Of a stretch of DNA of 6,353 nucleotides, positions 1-6,063 are shown in pieces. Each line of letters begins with the position of its first letter. Within the stretch, counting starts at the first letter, position 1. A model generated the notes under the pieces. The model worked only from the letters and a program-made list of their open reading frames with translations, searched no databases and was not told where the DNA came from. The position numbers were made by a program, and so were the translations under genes. The stretch comes from an uncultured bacterium (GTDB lineage: Bacteria > CAIJMQ01), in NCBI GenBank assembly GCA_903821905.1, contig CAIJMQ010000051.1, positions 1-6,353 on the forward strand, read 5' to 3'.

Positions 1-2721
1 AAGGGTATCCTTTTTTCTTCTAATTGCCTGTATCTCCGGAGAATCATTCTTTAAATCTTTAATATCTTCTTCTTCTCTGGAAAATATCTTAGTATCCAAA
101 ACCACACCTTCAGTCCCAGGTGGAACTTTTAAAGAAGTATTCAATACATCGCCGGCTTTTTCTCCAAAGATTGCTCTAAGTAGTTTTTCCTCTGAAGTAA
201 GTACTGATTCACCTTTAGGAGTGATCTTACCTACAAGAATATCACCAACCTTTACGTAAGCACCTATTCTTACTACACCATTGCTACCCAAATTCTTTAA
301 AGCTTCTTCCGACACATTGGGTATTTCAGCAGTAATTTCTTCTTTGCCTAATTTCGTCTCTCTACATTCTACTTCGAATTTTTCTATGTGAACTGAAGTG
401 TAGATATCATTTTTAATTATTCTTTCTGAAACTAAGATAGCATCTTCAAAATTGTTGCCCTCCCAAGGCATAAAAGCTACTAGTACATTTCTACCTAATG
501 CTAATTTCCCATTGTCTATGCCAGGGCCATCAGCTAAAATATCTCCTTTTTTTACTCTCTGTCCTTCTTTAACTATCGGCCTTTGATGAATACATGTAGA
601 CTGATTTGACCTAGTAAAAATCTGTAAAGGGTAATAATCCATCTCATCTAAAAGTGAATCTTTAGAATTCACTTTTACTACTATACTTTCTCCGGAAACA
701 CTATCTATAATACCATCTCTTTTAACTAAAACTGTTGTTCCTGAATCTCTTGCGACAACTTGTTCTATCCCTGTTTGAACTAATGGAGCTTCGGGTTTAA
801 CAAGCGGAACAGCTTGTCTTTGCATGTTAGACCCCATTAAAGCTCTATTGGAATCATCGTGTTCCAAGAATGGTATTAGACCAGCAGATATAGAAACTGT
901 CTGAATTGGATCTATGTCCATGTAATTGACTTCTGCGCTGGGCATAAAATGAAAATCTCCTTTATACCTAGCTAAAACTCGGTCAGTTGCTAAATATCCT
1001 TTTTTATCGATTTGAGCATTTGCTTGAGCTATAATGTATTTGTCTTCATCGTCAGCTGTAAGATAATCTATTTTATCTGTGACTTTCTTACCATCCACTT
1101 TTCTGTAAGGTGCTTCCAATAACCCCAGATCATTTATTCGTGCATATGTAGCTAAAGAAGTTATGAGACCTATGTTTTGACCTTCTGGAGTTTCTATAGG
1201 ACAAATACGCCCATAATGCGTAGGATGTACGTCTCTGACTTCTATTCCGGCTCTCTCTCTTGTTAAACCTTCTGGGCCTAAAGCAGACAATCTTCTTCTA
1301 TGAGTTAATTCAGCTAACGGATTCGTTTGATCCATAAACTGAGAAAGTTGAGATGTAGCAAAAAATTCCATAAGAGAAGTATTGATAAGTCTGGGATTTA
1401 TTAATGTGTGTGGCATTAGTTCTTCTGCTTTTCCCATAAGTAGTCTTTCATGAATTGAGCGGGTAAGTTTGACAAATGCAGGACGCAATTGACTTTCTAT
1501 TAACTCTCCAATATTTCTAACTCTACGATTACCTAAACGGTCAATATCATCTACCGTTGATTTTCCCATTTGCAAATTAATCAACTCTTTTACAACCGCT
1601 ACGACATCGGTTATTGTAAGCACTCTCTTTAAAGGAGAAATATCTAGGTTTAATCTTGCATTTAATCTATGTCTTCCAATTCTACCCAAATCAAATCTTG
1701 TCTTATCAAACAAAATGCCCTTTAAATAAGCTTCTGCCGTATCCGACTCAAAAGGTGTACCAGATCTTATGCGAGAATAAATTTGAGTCAAAGCTTCCTC
1801 TTTTGTCTGTGTGTGATCTTTCTTCAGAGTATTTATTATTAACATACTCGCATCTTTATCTTTTATTACTTTTGCCTTATGTACACCGAAAGTAGAAAGA
1901 GTTTTTAGAAGGAGCAGCGAAATTTCCTGTTTATTTTCAGCTATTCTCTGTCCTGTTTTTTCGTCAACTATATCTTCTGCTAATATTTGTCCTATTAATT
2001 TTTTGTCCAAACCTTGTTTGGCTAAATTGATTTCTTCTATTTCACAGAAAAGTTTTATGATATCTTCATCTTTCGGGTATCCCAAAGCTCGGAGAATTAC
2101 TGTACCCAACATTCTTCTGCGGGGACCTATGACACCATACAAGAGCTCGTTTGTATCAGTTTCAAATTCCATCCAAGTACCACGATCTGGAACTATTCTT
2201 GCCACGAAAATTTCTCTGCCTTTTTTCTGCCCACCAGATTCAAAAAATACTCCGGGGGAACGATGTAATTGACAGGTTATAACTCTCTCTATGCCATTTA
2301 TGATAAAAGTGCCTCTTTCAGTCATAATTGGGAAATCACAGAGGTATACTTCTTCCTCTCTTATATCCTGAACGTCAGCTCCCTTCTTTGTGTCTGATAT
2401 CGGATTTTTATAAACACAAAGTTTTAGTTGTAATTTGATAGGAACAGAATAGGTAATTCCTCTTCTTAAACATTCATTTACACTATAACGAGGACTACCA
2501 ATTGTATAATTTTCGAACTGGAGGGAAAACTTACCATTATTAGCAACAATTGGTGATATTTCATTAAGGAGCGATTGTAAACCTTCACTTTTTCTTTTGG
2601 CAGAGGGCAAATTTGACTGAAGAAAAGAATCAAAGGACTGTTTCTGCATTTCAACTAAATTTGGTAGTTCCATTACCGAAGGAATTTTTCTAAAATTCCT
2701 TACATTAGTGGACGTTTGCAT
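1..2721 (-). CDS. rpoB: RNA polymerase beta subunit RpoB, partial (C-terminal part beyond window)
   Basis: This is the beta subunit of RNA polymerase, which forms one side of the active-site cleft. The frame is open for 907 codons from ATG 2721 to the window edge, so roughly the last quarter (bacterial forms are near 1150-1350 residues) is missing. The start is fixed by an in-frame TAA 9 nt upstream and a GGAGG 10 nt upstream. Visible motifs: PNLVEMQKQSFDSFL near the N-terminus; QLHRSPG at 151-157; rifampicin cluster I at 457-486 (SQLSQFMDQ, THRRRLSALG); cluster II around 505-520 (CPIETPEG); NFEDA at 757-761, whose E759/D760 match the E. coli active-site E813/D814. The spacing to QLHRSPG and then to cluster I is about 55 residues shorter than in E. 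coli, consistent with absence of the E. coli lobe insertion. D464, H474 and S479 (E. coli D516, H526, S531) are unmutated, but T149, C150, T466 and E484 are unusual. Identity is certain. Confidence 0.99.
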   Translation of the reverse strand, partial: MQTSTNVRNFRKIPSVMELPNLVEMQKQSFDSFLQSNLPSAKRKSEGLQSLLNEISPIVANNGKFSLQFENYTIGSPRYSVNECLRRGITYSVPIKLQLKLCVYKNPISDTKKGADVQDIREEEVYLCDFPIMTERGTFIINGIERVITCQLHRSPGVFFESGGQKKGREIFVARIVPDRGTWMEFETDTNELLYGVIGPRRRMLGTVILRALGYPKDEDIIKLFCEIEEINLAKQGLDKKLIGQILAEDIVDEKTGQRIAENKQEISLLLLKTLSTFGVHKAKVIKDKDASMLIINTLKKDHTQTKEEALTQIYSRIRSGTPFESDTAEAYLKGILFDKTRFDLGRIGRHRLNARLNLDISPLKRVLTITDVVAVVKELINLQMGKSTVDDIDRLGNRRVRNIGELIESQLRPAFVKLTRSIHERLLMGKAEELMPHTLINPRLINTSLMEFFATSQLSQFMDQTNPLAELTHRRRLSALGPEGLTRERAGIEVRDVHPTHYGRICPIETPEGQNIGLITSLATYARINDLGLLEAPYRKVDGKKVTDKIDYLTADDEDKYIIAQANAQIDKKGYLATDRVLARYKGDFHFMPSAEVNYMDIDPIQTVSISAGLIPFLEHDDSNRALMGSNMQRQAVPLVKPEAPLVQTGIEQVVARDSGTTVLVKRDGIIDSVSGESIVVKVNSKDSLLDEMDYYPLQIFTRSNQSTCIHQRPIVKEGQRVKKGDILADGPGIDNGKLALGRNVLVAFMPWEGNNFEDAILVSERIIKNDIYTSVHIEKFEVECRETKLGKEEITAEIPNVSEEALKNLGSNGVVRIGAYVKVGDILVGKITPKGESVLTSEEKLLRAIFGEKAGDVLNTSLKVPPGTEGVVLDTKIFSREEEDIKDLKNDSPEIQAIRRKKDTL

Positions 2722-2730
2722 CCGTCTTTA

Positions 2731-2749
2731 TCCTCCCCGCCTGCCTCCC
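2731..2749 (-). promoter_or_regulatory. Doubled Shine-Dalgarno-like tract before rpoB
   Basis: Two strong anti-16S-complementary blocks lie in tandem in the rpoB leader: GGGAGG at 2749-2744 and GGGGAGG at 2738-2732. The proximal block sits 10 nt from the rpoB ATG and is the likely ribosome binding site. The distal one is too far to serve that ATG directly and could be a standby site or part of a regulatory structure. The tract is strikingly G-rich against the AT-rich surroundings. Confidence 0.7.
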
Positions 2750-2758
2750 TTTGATCAG

Positions 2759-2781
2759 GATAAACAGGCTTCCGGTTTATC
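2759..2781 (-). other. Stem-loop in rplL-rpoB spacer
   Basis: GATAAAC at 2781-2775 pairs perfectly with GTTTATC at 2765-2759. One mismatch and two further GC pairs follow, closing on an AAG loop. No U-tract follows on the transcript, so it is not a canonical intrinsic terminator. It lies just upstream of the doubled Shine-Dalgarno tract. In E. coli the equivalent spacer contains an attenuator and an RNase III site; a comparable role here (attenuation, processing or control of rpoB translation) is inference. Confidence 0.5.
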
Positions 2782-2873
2782 AAACATTAATAACTAATTT
2801 ACAATTTTCTTCCCTTTATCTCTTATTTAAGACTTAGGGAAAATGTCAAGAACAAGATAAGATAATTACTTGT

Positions 2874-3329
2874 TTATTTGATTTCTACTACTGCACCAAC
2901 AGCTTCAAGTTTCTTCTTAATTTCTGCTGCTTCTTCTTTGGAAACATTCTCTTTTATAGTTTTTGGTGCACCTTCTACCAAATCCTTAGCTTCTTTCAAT
3001 CCAAGATTAGTAAAACTTCTAATTTCTTTTATTACTTGGATTTTCTTATCCCCTGCAGAAGAAAGAGTTACAGTAAAGGATGCTTTTTCCTCTCCGGCAG
3101 CTTGCTGTTGTGATGCTTGAGGAACAGCTGAAGCAACAACTTGAGGAACAGATTGAATCGCAGAAACTCCAAATTCGGTTTCCAAACTCTTCACCAATTC
3201 GGCAAGTTCAATAACTGTCAAGTTTTTAATTCCTTCTATAATTTCCTCTCTACTCAACTTGACTCCTGTAGATTTGGTTTGTTCTTTAGGCTTTGACTGT
3301 TGTTCCTTATCTACTTCCTTCTTTGTCAT
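2874..3329 (-). CDS. rplL: 50S ribosomal protein L7/L12 with N-terminal extension
   Basis: This is the multi-copy stalk protein that recruits and stimulates translation factor GTPases; it binds L10 through its N-terminal domain. The product is 151 residues against about 120-130 in the family. Residues 1-24 are an extra, charged Lys/Glu/Gln-rich leader; 25-55 are the dimerising and L10-binding domain ([20 protein letters not shown]); 56-79 are the Ala/Gln/Val-rich hinge; 81-151 are the C-terminal domain with the conserved [17 protein letters not shown] 3329 was chosen because GGAGG lies 8 nt upstream; an in-frame ATG 15 nt further upstream is rejected because it begins at the Shine-Dalgarno itself. 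The start overlaps the 3' end of rplJ by 23 nt in another frame, suggesting translational coupling. A TTG at 3257 with its own AGGAG would give a canonical-length 127-residue form. Family identity is certain; the start is likely but not proven. Confidence 0.97.
   Translation of the reverse strand: MTKKEVDKEQQSKPKEQTKSTGVKLSREEIIEGIKNLTVIELAELVKSLETEFGVSAIQSVPQVVASAVPQASQQQAAGEEKASFTVTLSSAGDKKIQVIKEIRSFTNLGLKEAKDLVEGAPKTIKENVSKEEAAEIKKKLEAVGAVVEIK
3255..3268 (-). promoter_or_regulatory. Possible internal start of rplL (CAGGAG + TTG)
   Basis: CAGGAG at 3268-3263 is followed after 5 nt by an in-frame TTG at 3257-3255. Initiation here would give a 127-residue L12 starting directly before [10 protein letters not shown], where canonical L7/L12 proteins begin. 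The site may produce a second isoform, be the only real start, or be coincidence (the codons simply read Gly-Val-Lys-Leu). Confidence 0.4.
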
Positions 3330-3888
3330 CTTTGCTCCCTCCATCTTGAACGCCTACTTCCAAAGAATTAGTTTGAGCAGGCTTGTTTTTAATTGAATTC
3401 ACCACACATACCAGACCCAAAATAATCTGGTTTAGATAACTGACTAAATTTGATATGGGCGCTTGCAAATCTCTAACTACACTGGTTAATAATTCATTCC
3501 TACTAGGTAAAGCAGCTAGTTTTCTTAGCTTCTCTATATCTACTATATCGCCTTCTATTATTCCACCTTTCAATAGAAATGCTTCATGTTCCTTTGAAAA
3601 GTTGATTAATATTTTCATTGGTCCCACGGGGTCTTCTGGTAAAAATGCTATTGCACAAGGACCTGAAACAAATTGCTGTGCATCCTCTTTTCCTCTTTGT
3701 TTAATAGCCATCAGAGCTATAGTATTTTTTACTACTTTATATTCTCCTCCTTTTTCTCTCATCAAACTGCGCATATTAGACATATCTTGAGCACTTAAAC
3801 CTTTAAAATTCGTAAAAACTACGGATTTTAAGCCGCTTAATTTACCAACCAACAAATCCAAATTCTCTTTTTTTGTTTTTTTATCCAT
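3307..3888 (-). CDS. rplJ: 50S ribosomal protein L10 with C-terminal tail
   Basis: L10 anchors the L12 dimers to 23S rRNA beside L11, forming the base of the stalk. The product is 193 residues from ATG 3888, longer than the usual 165-175. The globular N-terminal domain (1-135) shows [15 protein letters not shown] (22-36), YKVVKNTIA (50-58) and GPCAIAF (76-82). The helix that binds L12 dimers follows at about 142-168 ([19 protein letters not shown]). Residues from about 171 onward form an extra polar tail ending [14 protein letters not shown] 3888 was chosen because family members begin close to this point; an in-frame ATG at 3930 would add 14 atypical residues and overlap rplA by 35 nt. The gene starts 7 nt after the rplA stop with only a weak AAGAG upstream, so translation is probably coupled to rplA. 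This short gap leaves no room for the E. coli-type L10 leader that binds the L10-L12 complex. The 3' end overlaps rplL by 23 nt. Confidence 0.97.
   Translation of the reverse strand: MDKKTKKENLDLLVGKLSGLKSVVFTNFKGLSAQDMSNMRSLMREKGGEYKVVKNTIALMAIKQRGKEDAQQFVSGPCAIAFLPEDPVGPMKILINFSKEHEAFLLKGGIIEGDIVDIEKLRKLAALPSRNELLTSVVRDLQAPISNLVSYLNQIILGLVCVVNSIKNKPAQTNSLEVGVQDGGSKDDKEGSR
3335..3342 (-). promoter_or_regulatory. rplL ribosome binding site inside rplJ
   Basis: GGAGGGAG on the minus strand is a near-perfect Shine-Dalgarno, with GGAGG ending 8 nt before ATG 3329. It decides the rplL start. It lies within the rplJ coding region, where the same bases encode a Gly-Gly-Ser in the L10 tail. Confidence 0.85.
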
Positions 3889-3895
3889 ATAATAT

Positions 3896-4603
3896 CTATG
3901 CTCTTGAAGTATCCGTAAGTTGTTTAACATCCAATCTTATTGAAGGCCCCATTGAAGTAGATATATAAGCTTTGTTAAGATAAGAGCCCTTAGAATTGTG
4001 GGGTTTTTCTCTCAACACTGCTTTTATTAAAGCTATTACATTTTCCTTAAGGTCAGAAGAATTAAACGAGCTTTTACCAGCCACAAGATGTAAATTCCCG
4101 AATTTATCATTAGAAAATTCAACTCTTCCCAATTTCATTTCTTTAATAATTTTTCCCAAATCATTTGCAACCGTTCCTGTCTTGGGTGAAGGCATTAAAC
4201 CTCTTGGGCCCAAAATCTTGCCTGCTTTAGCTAATTTTTTCATCATGATAGGAGTAGTAACAACTGAGTCAAAATCAATCCATCCTTTTTGTATCTTTTC
4301 TATTAATTCATCCCCACCTATAAAATCTGCTCCTTCTTTTTTTGCATCACTTGCATCTTTGCCCTCAGCAATAGCCAAGATTTTAATTTTTTTACCTATA
4401 CCTTTGGGTAATGTTACTGCTCCTCTAACTTGTGCGTTTTGGCTACTTAAATCAATGCCTAATCTAACAGATAAATTTACCGTCTCATCAAATTTAGCTT
4501 TTGATGTTTCTTTAACTATTCCAACAGCCTCATCCAGAGAATAAAATTTATTCTTATCTATTTTTTGAGTGATTTCTTTGTATCTCTTACTTCTCTTTTT
4601 CAT
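3896..4603 (-). CDS. rplA: 50S ribosomal protein L1
   Basis: L1 binds 23S rRNA to form the mobile L1 stalk at the E site, which helps release deacylated tRNA. In many bacteria it also represses its own operon by binding mRNA. The product is 235 residues, normal for the family. Conserved parts: an N-terminal basic helix (KKRSKRYKE); KFDETVNLSVRLGID at 38-51; the RGAVTLPKGIGK segment at 60-71; and the signature ILGPRGLMPSPKTGTV at 130-145. The region DKFGNLHLVAGK (166-177) is slightly divergent from the usual consensus. The start ATG is preceded by AGGGA at a 6-nt spacing. It is separated from rplK by 129 nt, unusual because these two genes are often nearly contiguous, and is followed by rplJ after 7 nt. 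It is the only gene here with a TAG stop. Confidence 0.98.
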   Translation of the reverse strand: MKKRSKRYKEITQKIDKNKFYSLDEAVGIVKETSKAKFDETVNLSVRLGIDLSSQNAQVRGAVTLPKGIGKKIKILAIAEGKDASDAKKEGADFIGGDELIEKIQKGWIDFDSVVTTPIMMKKLAKAGKILGPRGLMPSPKTGTVANDLGKIIKEMKLGRVEFSNDKFGNLHLVAGKSSFNSSDLKENVIALIKAVLREKPHNSKGSYLNKAYISTSMGPSIRLDVKQLTDTSRA

Positions 4604-4655
4604 AAAATATCCCTACTTCGTAATCTTATCCTTCTAGATCTGTACTCTTTTCCTT

Positions 4656-4671
4656 GTTATAAAGATATAAC
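4656..4671 (-). other. Small hairpin in rplA leader
   Basis: On the minus strand GTTATA pairs perfectly with TATAAC around a TCTT loop, about 53 nt upstream of the rplA start. The stem is AT-rich and weak, with no U-tract after it. It lies downstream of the candidate promoter and so would be in the 5' leader of an rplA transcript. It does not match any L1 mRNA target I can recognise. It may be chance in such AT-rich sequence. Confidence 0.3.
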
Positions 4672-4694
4672 TAAAAATAAAAATTAGGGTGTCT

Positions 4695-4723
4695 ATTATA
4701 TATATCTTTTAAAAATTTTTCCA
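4695..4723 (-). promoter_or_regulatory. Candidate sigma70-type promoter upstream of rplA
   Basis: TGGAAA at 4723-4718 (4 of 6 to TTGACA) is separated by exactly 17 nt from a perfect TATAAT at 4700-4695. Transcription would begin near 4688 and give a leader of roughly 85 nt before rplA. This would let rplA-rplJ-rplL, and perhaps rpoB, be transcribed apart from rplK. The surroundings are so AT-rich that a TATAAT can occur by chance. Confidence 0.4.
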
Positions 4724-4732
4724 CTTATTATT

Positions 4733-5167
4733 TTATTTTTTAATTTCTTCTACTTCTATTCCCATACTTCTGGCAGTACCTGCTATTATTTTTGCTCCCC
4801 TATAAATATCCGGTGCATTTAAATCTTTCATTTTTATTTTTGCAATTTCTTCTAATTGTTTTTGAGTAACTTTCCCAACTTTTGTTTTATTAGGTTCAGC
4901 TGATGCTTTTGCTATACCAATTGCTTTTTTCAATAATATTGCAGCAGGAGGCGATTTAGTAATAAAAGTAAAAGACCTGTCTTCATATATGGTAATCTCT
5001 ACGGGAATTATAAGCCCTTCTTTGCCTTGTGTTTCTTTATTGAATTGCTGACAGAATTGCATAATATTAACTCCATGTTGTCCTAAAGCAGGACCAACGG
5101 GGGGAGAAGGATTAGCCACTCCTGCAGAAATTTGTAATTTCACTTTAGTTTTAATTTTCTTGGGCAT
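4733..5167 (-). CDS. rplK: 50S ribosomal protein L11
   Basis: L11 binds the GTPase-associated region of 23S rRNA next to L10, contacts elongation and release factors, and is needed for RelA activation where RelA is present. The product is 144 residues (usual about 141). The N-terminal domain carries the near-invariant [18 protein letters not shown] at 18-35, including the prolines P22, P23 and P26 of the thiostrepton-contact region. The C-terminal RNA-binding domain ends with the family signature [20 protein letters not shown] (113-132) followed by RSMGIEVE. The start ATG follows the nusG stop after 3 nt, and its AAGGA Shine-Dalgarno lies within the last nusG codons, so the two genes are probably translationally coupled. 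No unusual features. Confidence 0.99.
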   Translation of the reverse strand: MPKKIKTKVKLQISAGVANPSPPVGPALGQHGVNIMQFCQQFNKETQGKEGLIIPVEITIYEDRSFTFITKSPPAAILLKKAIGIAKASAEPNKTKVGKVTQKQLEEIAKIKMKDLNAPDIYRGAKIIAGTARSMGIEVEEIKK

Positions 5168-5170
5168 AAT

Positions 5171-5698
5171 TTACGTCCTTTCTAATTGCCAATACTCCAA
5201 TTCCACGGGAGTTGCTCTGCCAAAAATAGAAACCATTACAGTAGCTCTTCCCTTATCGGGTTCAAGTTTTTCTATATAACCCGTAAAATTAGCAAAAGCA
5301 CCTTCCACTATCTTAACAGTTTCTCCTTCTTCAAAAACAACCTTTGGTTGGGGTTTAGCTCTACGTTTTTCCATTTCACCCTTTATCTTACTAACTTCCT
5401 CGTCAGATACAGGTATCGGCTCATTACCTGAAGAGATGAATCCTGTAACCCCATTCGTTTTTCTAATAATATGCCACAACTTGGGGCTATACTCCATATT
5501 CATCAAAATATATCCAGGAAAAAACGTCCGTGTTATAACCTTTCTTTTCCCACCTTTAACTTCCATAACATCTTCGGTGGGGACAAATATTTCACCTATA
5601 TTATATGCAAGACCATCAATCTCTAATTTACTCTTTATACGGTCTGCAACTGTATTTTCCTGTCCGGAAAAAGTATGAATTATATACCACTTTTTCAT
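5171..5698 (-). CDS. nusG: Transcription termination/antitermination factor NusG
   Basis: NusG is the universal elongation factor that binds the beta' clamp helices through its N-terminal domain and Rho or ribosomal protein S10 through its KOW domain. From ATG 5698 the product is 175 residues, typical of short NusG. It shows the NGN domain start MKKWYIIHTFSGQEN, TRTFFPGYIL at 56-65 and VTGFISSG at 84-91. The C-terminal KOW domain begins at FEEGETVKIVEGAFANFTG (121-139) and continues to the end. No domain II insertion is present. A TTG three codons upstream (5707) is also in frame, but family members begin at MKKWY. Neither start has a Shine-Dalgarno: the 26 nt between the secE stop and the ATG are A-rich. 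Translation may depend on coupling to secE or on the unstructured A-rich leader (inference). Confidence 0.98.
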   Translation of the reverse strand: MKKWYIIHTFSGQENTVADRIKSKLEIDGLAYNIGEIFVPTEDVMEVKGGKRKVITRTFFPGYILMNMEYSPKLWHIIRKTNGVTGFISSGNEPIPVSDEEVSKIKGEMEKRRAKPQPKVVFEEGETVKIVEGAFANFTGYIEKLEPDKGRATVMVSIFGRATPVELEYWQLERT

Positions 5699-5724
5699 TT
5701 TCAGCAATTTTTTGTTTTATATTT

Positions 5725-5910
5725 TTACTTTATGATTCTACCTAGAATATGGGAAAAAAGTATATCTACTAATCCTATATAGATAGCGGAAATACCTGAT
5801 AATATTAGAACCAGAATAGTAGAATTCCAAACCATTCTCCTATCACTCCAAGAAACTTTTTTCAGTTCTTTTCTTACTTCTTGAAAATACTTTCCCAGTT
5901 TCTCAAACAT
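5725..5910 (-). CDS. secE: Preprotein translocase subunit SecE
   Basis: SecE is the small essential subunit that clamps SecY in the SecYEG channel of the inner membrane. The product is 61 residues, the short one-helix form common outside gamma-proteobacteria. An amphipathic surface helix with the conserved FQEVRKELKKVSW (9-21) leads into a single transmembrane segment at about 31-52 (TILVLILSGISAIYIGLV and following), then a short basic C-terminus. The start ATG lies only 3 nt after the tRNA-Trp discriminator base; the upstream bases belong to the tRNA acceptor and T stems and contain no Shine-Dalgarno. The frame stays open upstream through the tRNA to a GTG at 5985, but that would encode residues from tRNA sequence and is rejected. 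After tRNA 3' processing the secE message would have only about 3 nt of leader. Confidence 0.97.
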   Translation of the reverse strand: MFEKLGKYFQEVRKELKKVSWSDRRMVWNSTILVLILSGISAIYIGLVDILFSHILGRIIK

Positions 5911-5913
5911 AAG

Positions 5914-5987
5914 CAGGTGAGGCAGGACTTGAACCCGCAGCCGTCGGATTTGGAATCCGATGCTCTGGCCAATTGAGCTACTCACCT
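5914..5987 (-). tRNA. trnW: tRNA-Trp (anticodon CCA)
   Basis: A complete 74-nt cloverleaf. The acceptor stem AGGTGAG pairs with CTCACCT. The D arm is GCTC/GAGC, the anticodon stem TCGGA/TCCGA with loop TTCCAAA, and the T arm GCGGG/CCTGC with loop TTCAAGT (one G-U pair). The anticodon CCA is at 5953-5951 and reads UGG only. The discriminator base is G, as expected for bacterial tRNA-Trp. The bases after it are CTT, so CCA is not encoded and must be added enzymatically. Its place between rpmG and secE is common in bacteria. It is probably co-transcribed with its neighbours, as no convincing promoter lies in the 76 nt upstream. Confidence 0.98.
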
Positions 5988-6002
5988 ATTTTAAAAGTGT
6001 CA

Positions 6003-6056
6003 AGCGATGAGTGGCCAGTATCAAGTTTCTGATCTCATCCCTTTCCACTCACCACT
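6003..6056 (-). other. Long stem-loop in rpmG-trnW spacer
   Basis: On the minus strand AGTGGTGAGTGG (6056-6045) pairs over 12 positions with CCACTCATCGCT (6014-6003), using two G-U wobbles. The 30-nt loop contains a smaller stem, ATCAG with CTTGAT, with one bulge. In the plus-strand RNA the wobbles become C-A mismatches, so the fold belongs to the operon transcript. The element is GC-richer (about half) than the surroundings. It is followed by TGACACTTTT, not an immediate U-tract, so it is a poor intrinsic terminator. A processing or 3'-end stabilising element between the tuf-rpmG message and the tRNA is the most likely role (inference). Confidence 0.6.
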
Positions 6057-6063
6057 ATTAACT

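Noticed and set aside
2820-2849. TTGACA in the rplL-rpoB spacer as an rpoB promoter
   Set aside because: The -35 matches perfectly (2849-2844), but no -10 at 16-18 nt spacing scores better than 3 of 6 (TAAGAG); left as an unproven possibility.
3330-3344. Upstream ATG (3344) for rplL
   Set aside because: It begins at the Shine-Dalgarno that serves ATG 3329 and has no site of its own.
3889-3930. Upstream ATG (3930) for rplJ
   Set aside because: It adds 14 residues absent from the L10 family, overlaps rplA, and has no Shine-Dalgarno.
4711-4720. AAAAATTTTT palindrome after rplK as a terminator
   Set aside because: It is pure A/T with no GC stem or usable loop, and overlaps the spacer of the candidate rplA promoter.
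1656-5678. Plus-strand open frames of 79-182 codons at 1656-1895, 2003-2272, 2878-3120, 3455-3790, 3996-4544, 5186-5431 and 5436-5678
   Set aside because: Each lies antisense to a firmly identified conserved gene, shows no recognisable family, and has Ser/Phe/Leu-rich composition typical of the reverse complement of lysine/glutamate-rich coding DNA.
5911-5985. Upstream extension of secE from a GTG inside the tRNA
   Set aside because: The added 25 residues are the translation of tRNA-Trp itself; SecE proteins begin at or near the MFEKLGKYF segment.
5998-6003. Perfect TTGACA just upstream of tRNA-Trp as its -35 box
   Set aside because: At 16-18 nt spacing the -10 would fall inside the tRNA gene and reads TAGCTC-like; it could not produce a full tRNA.
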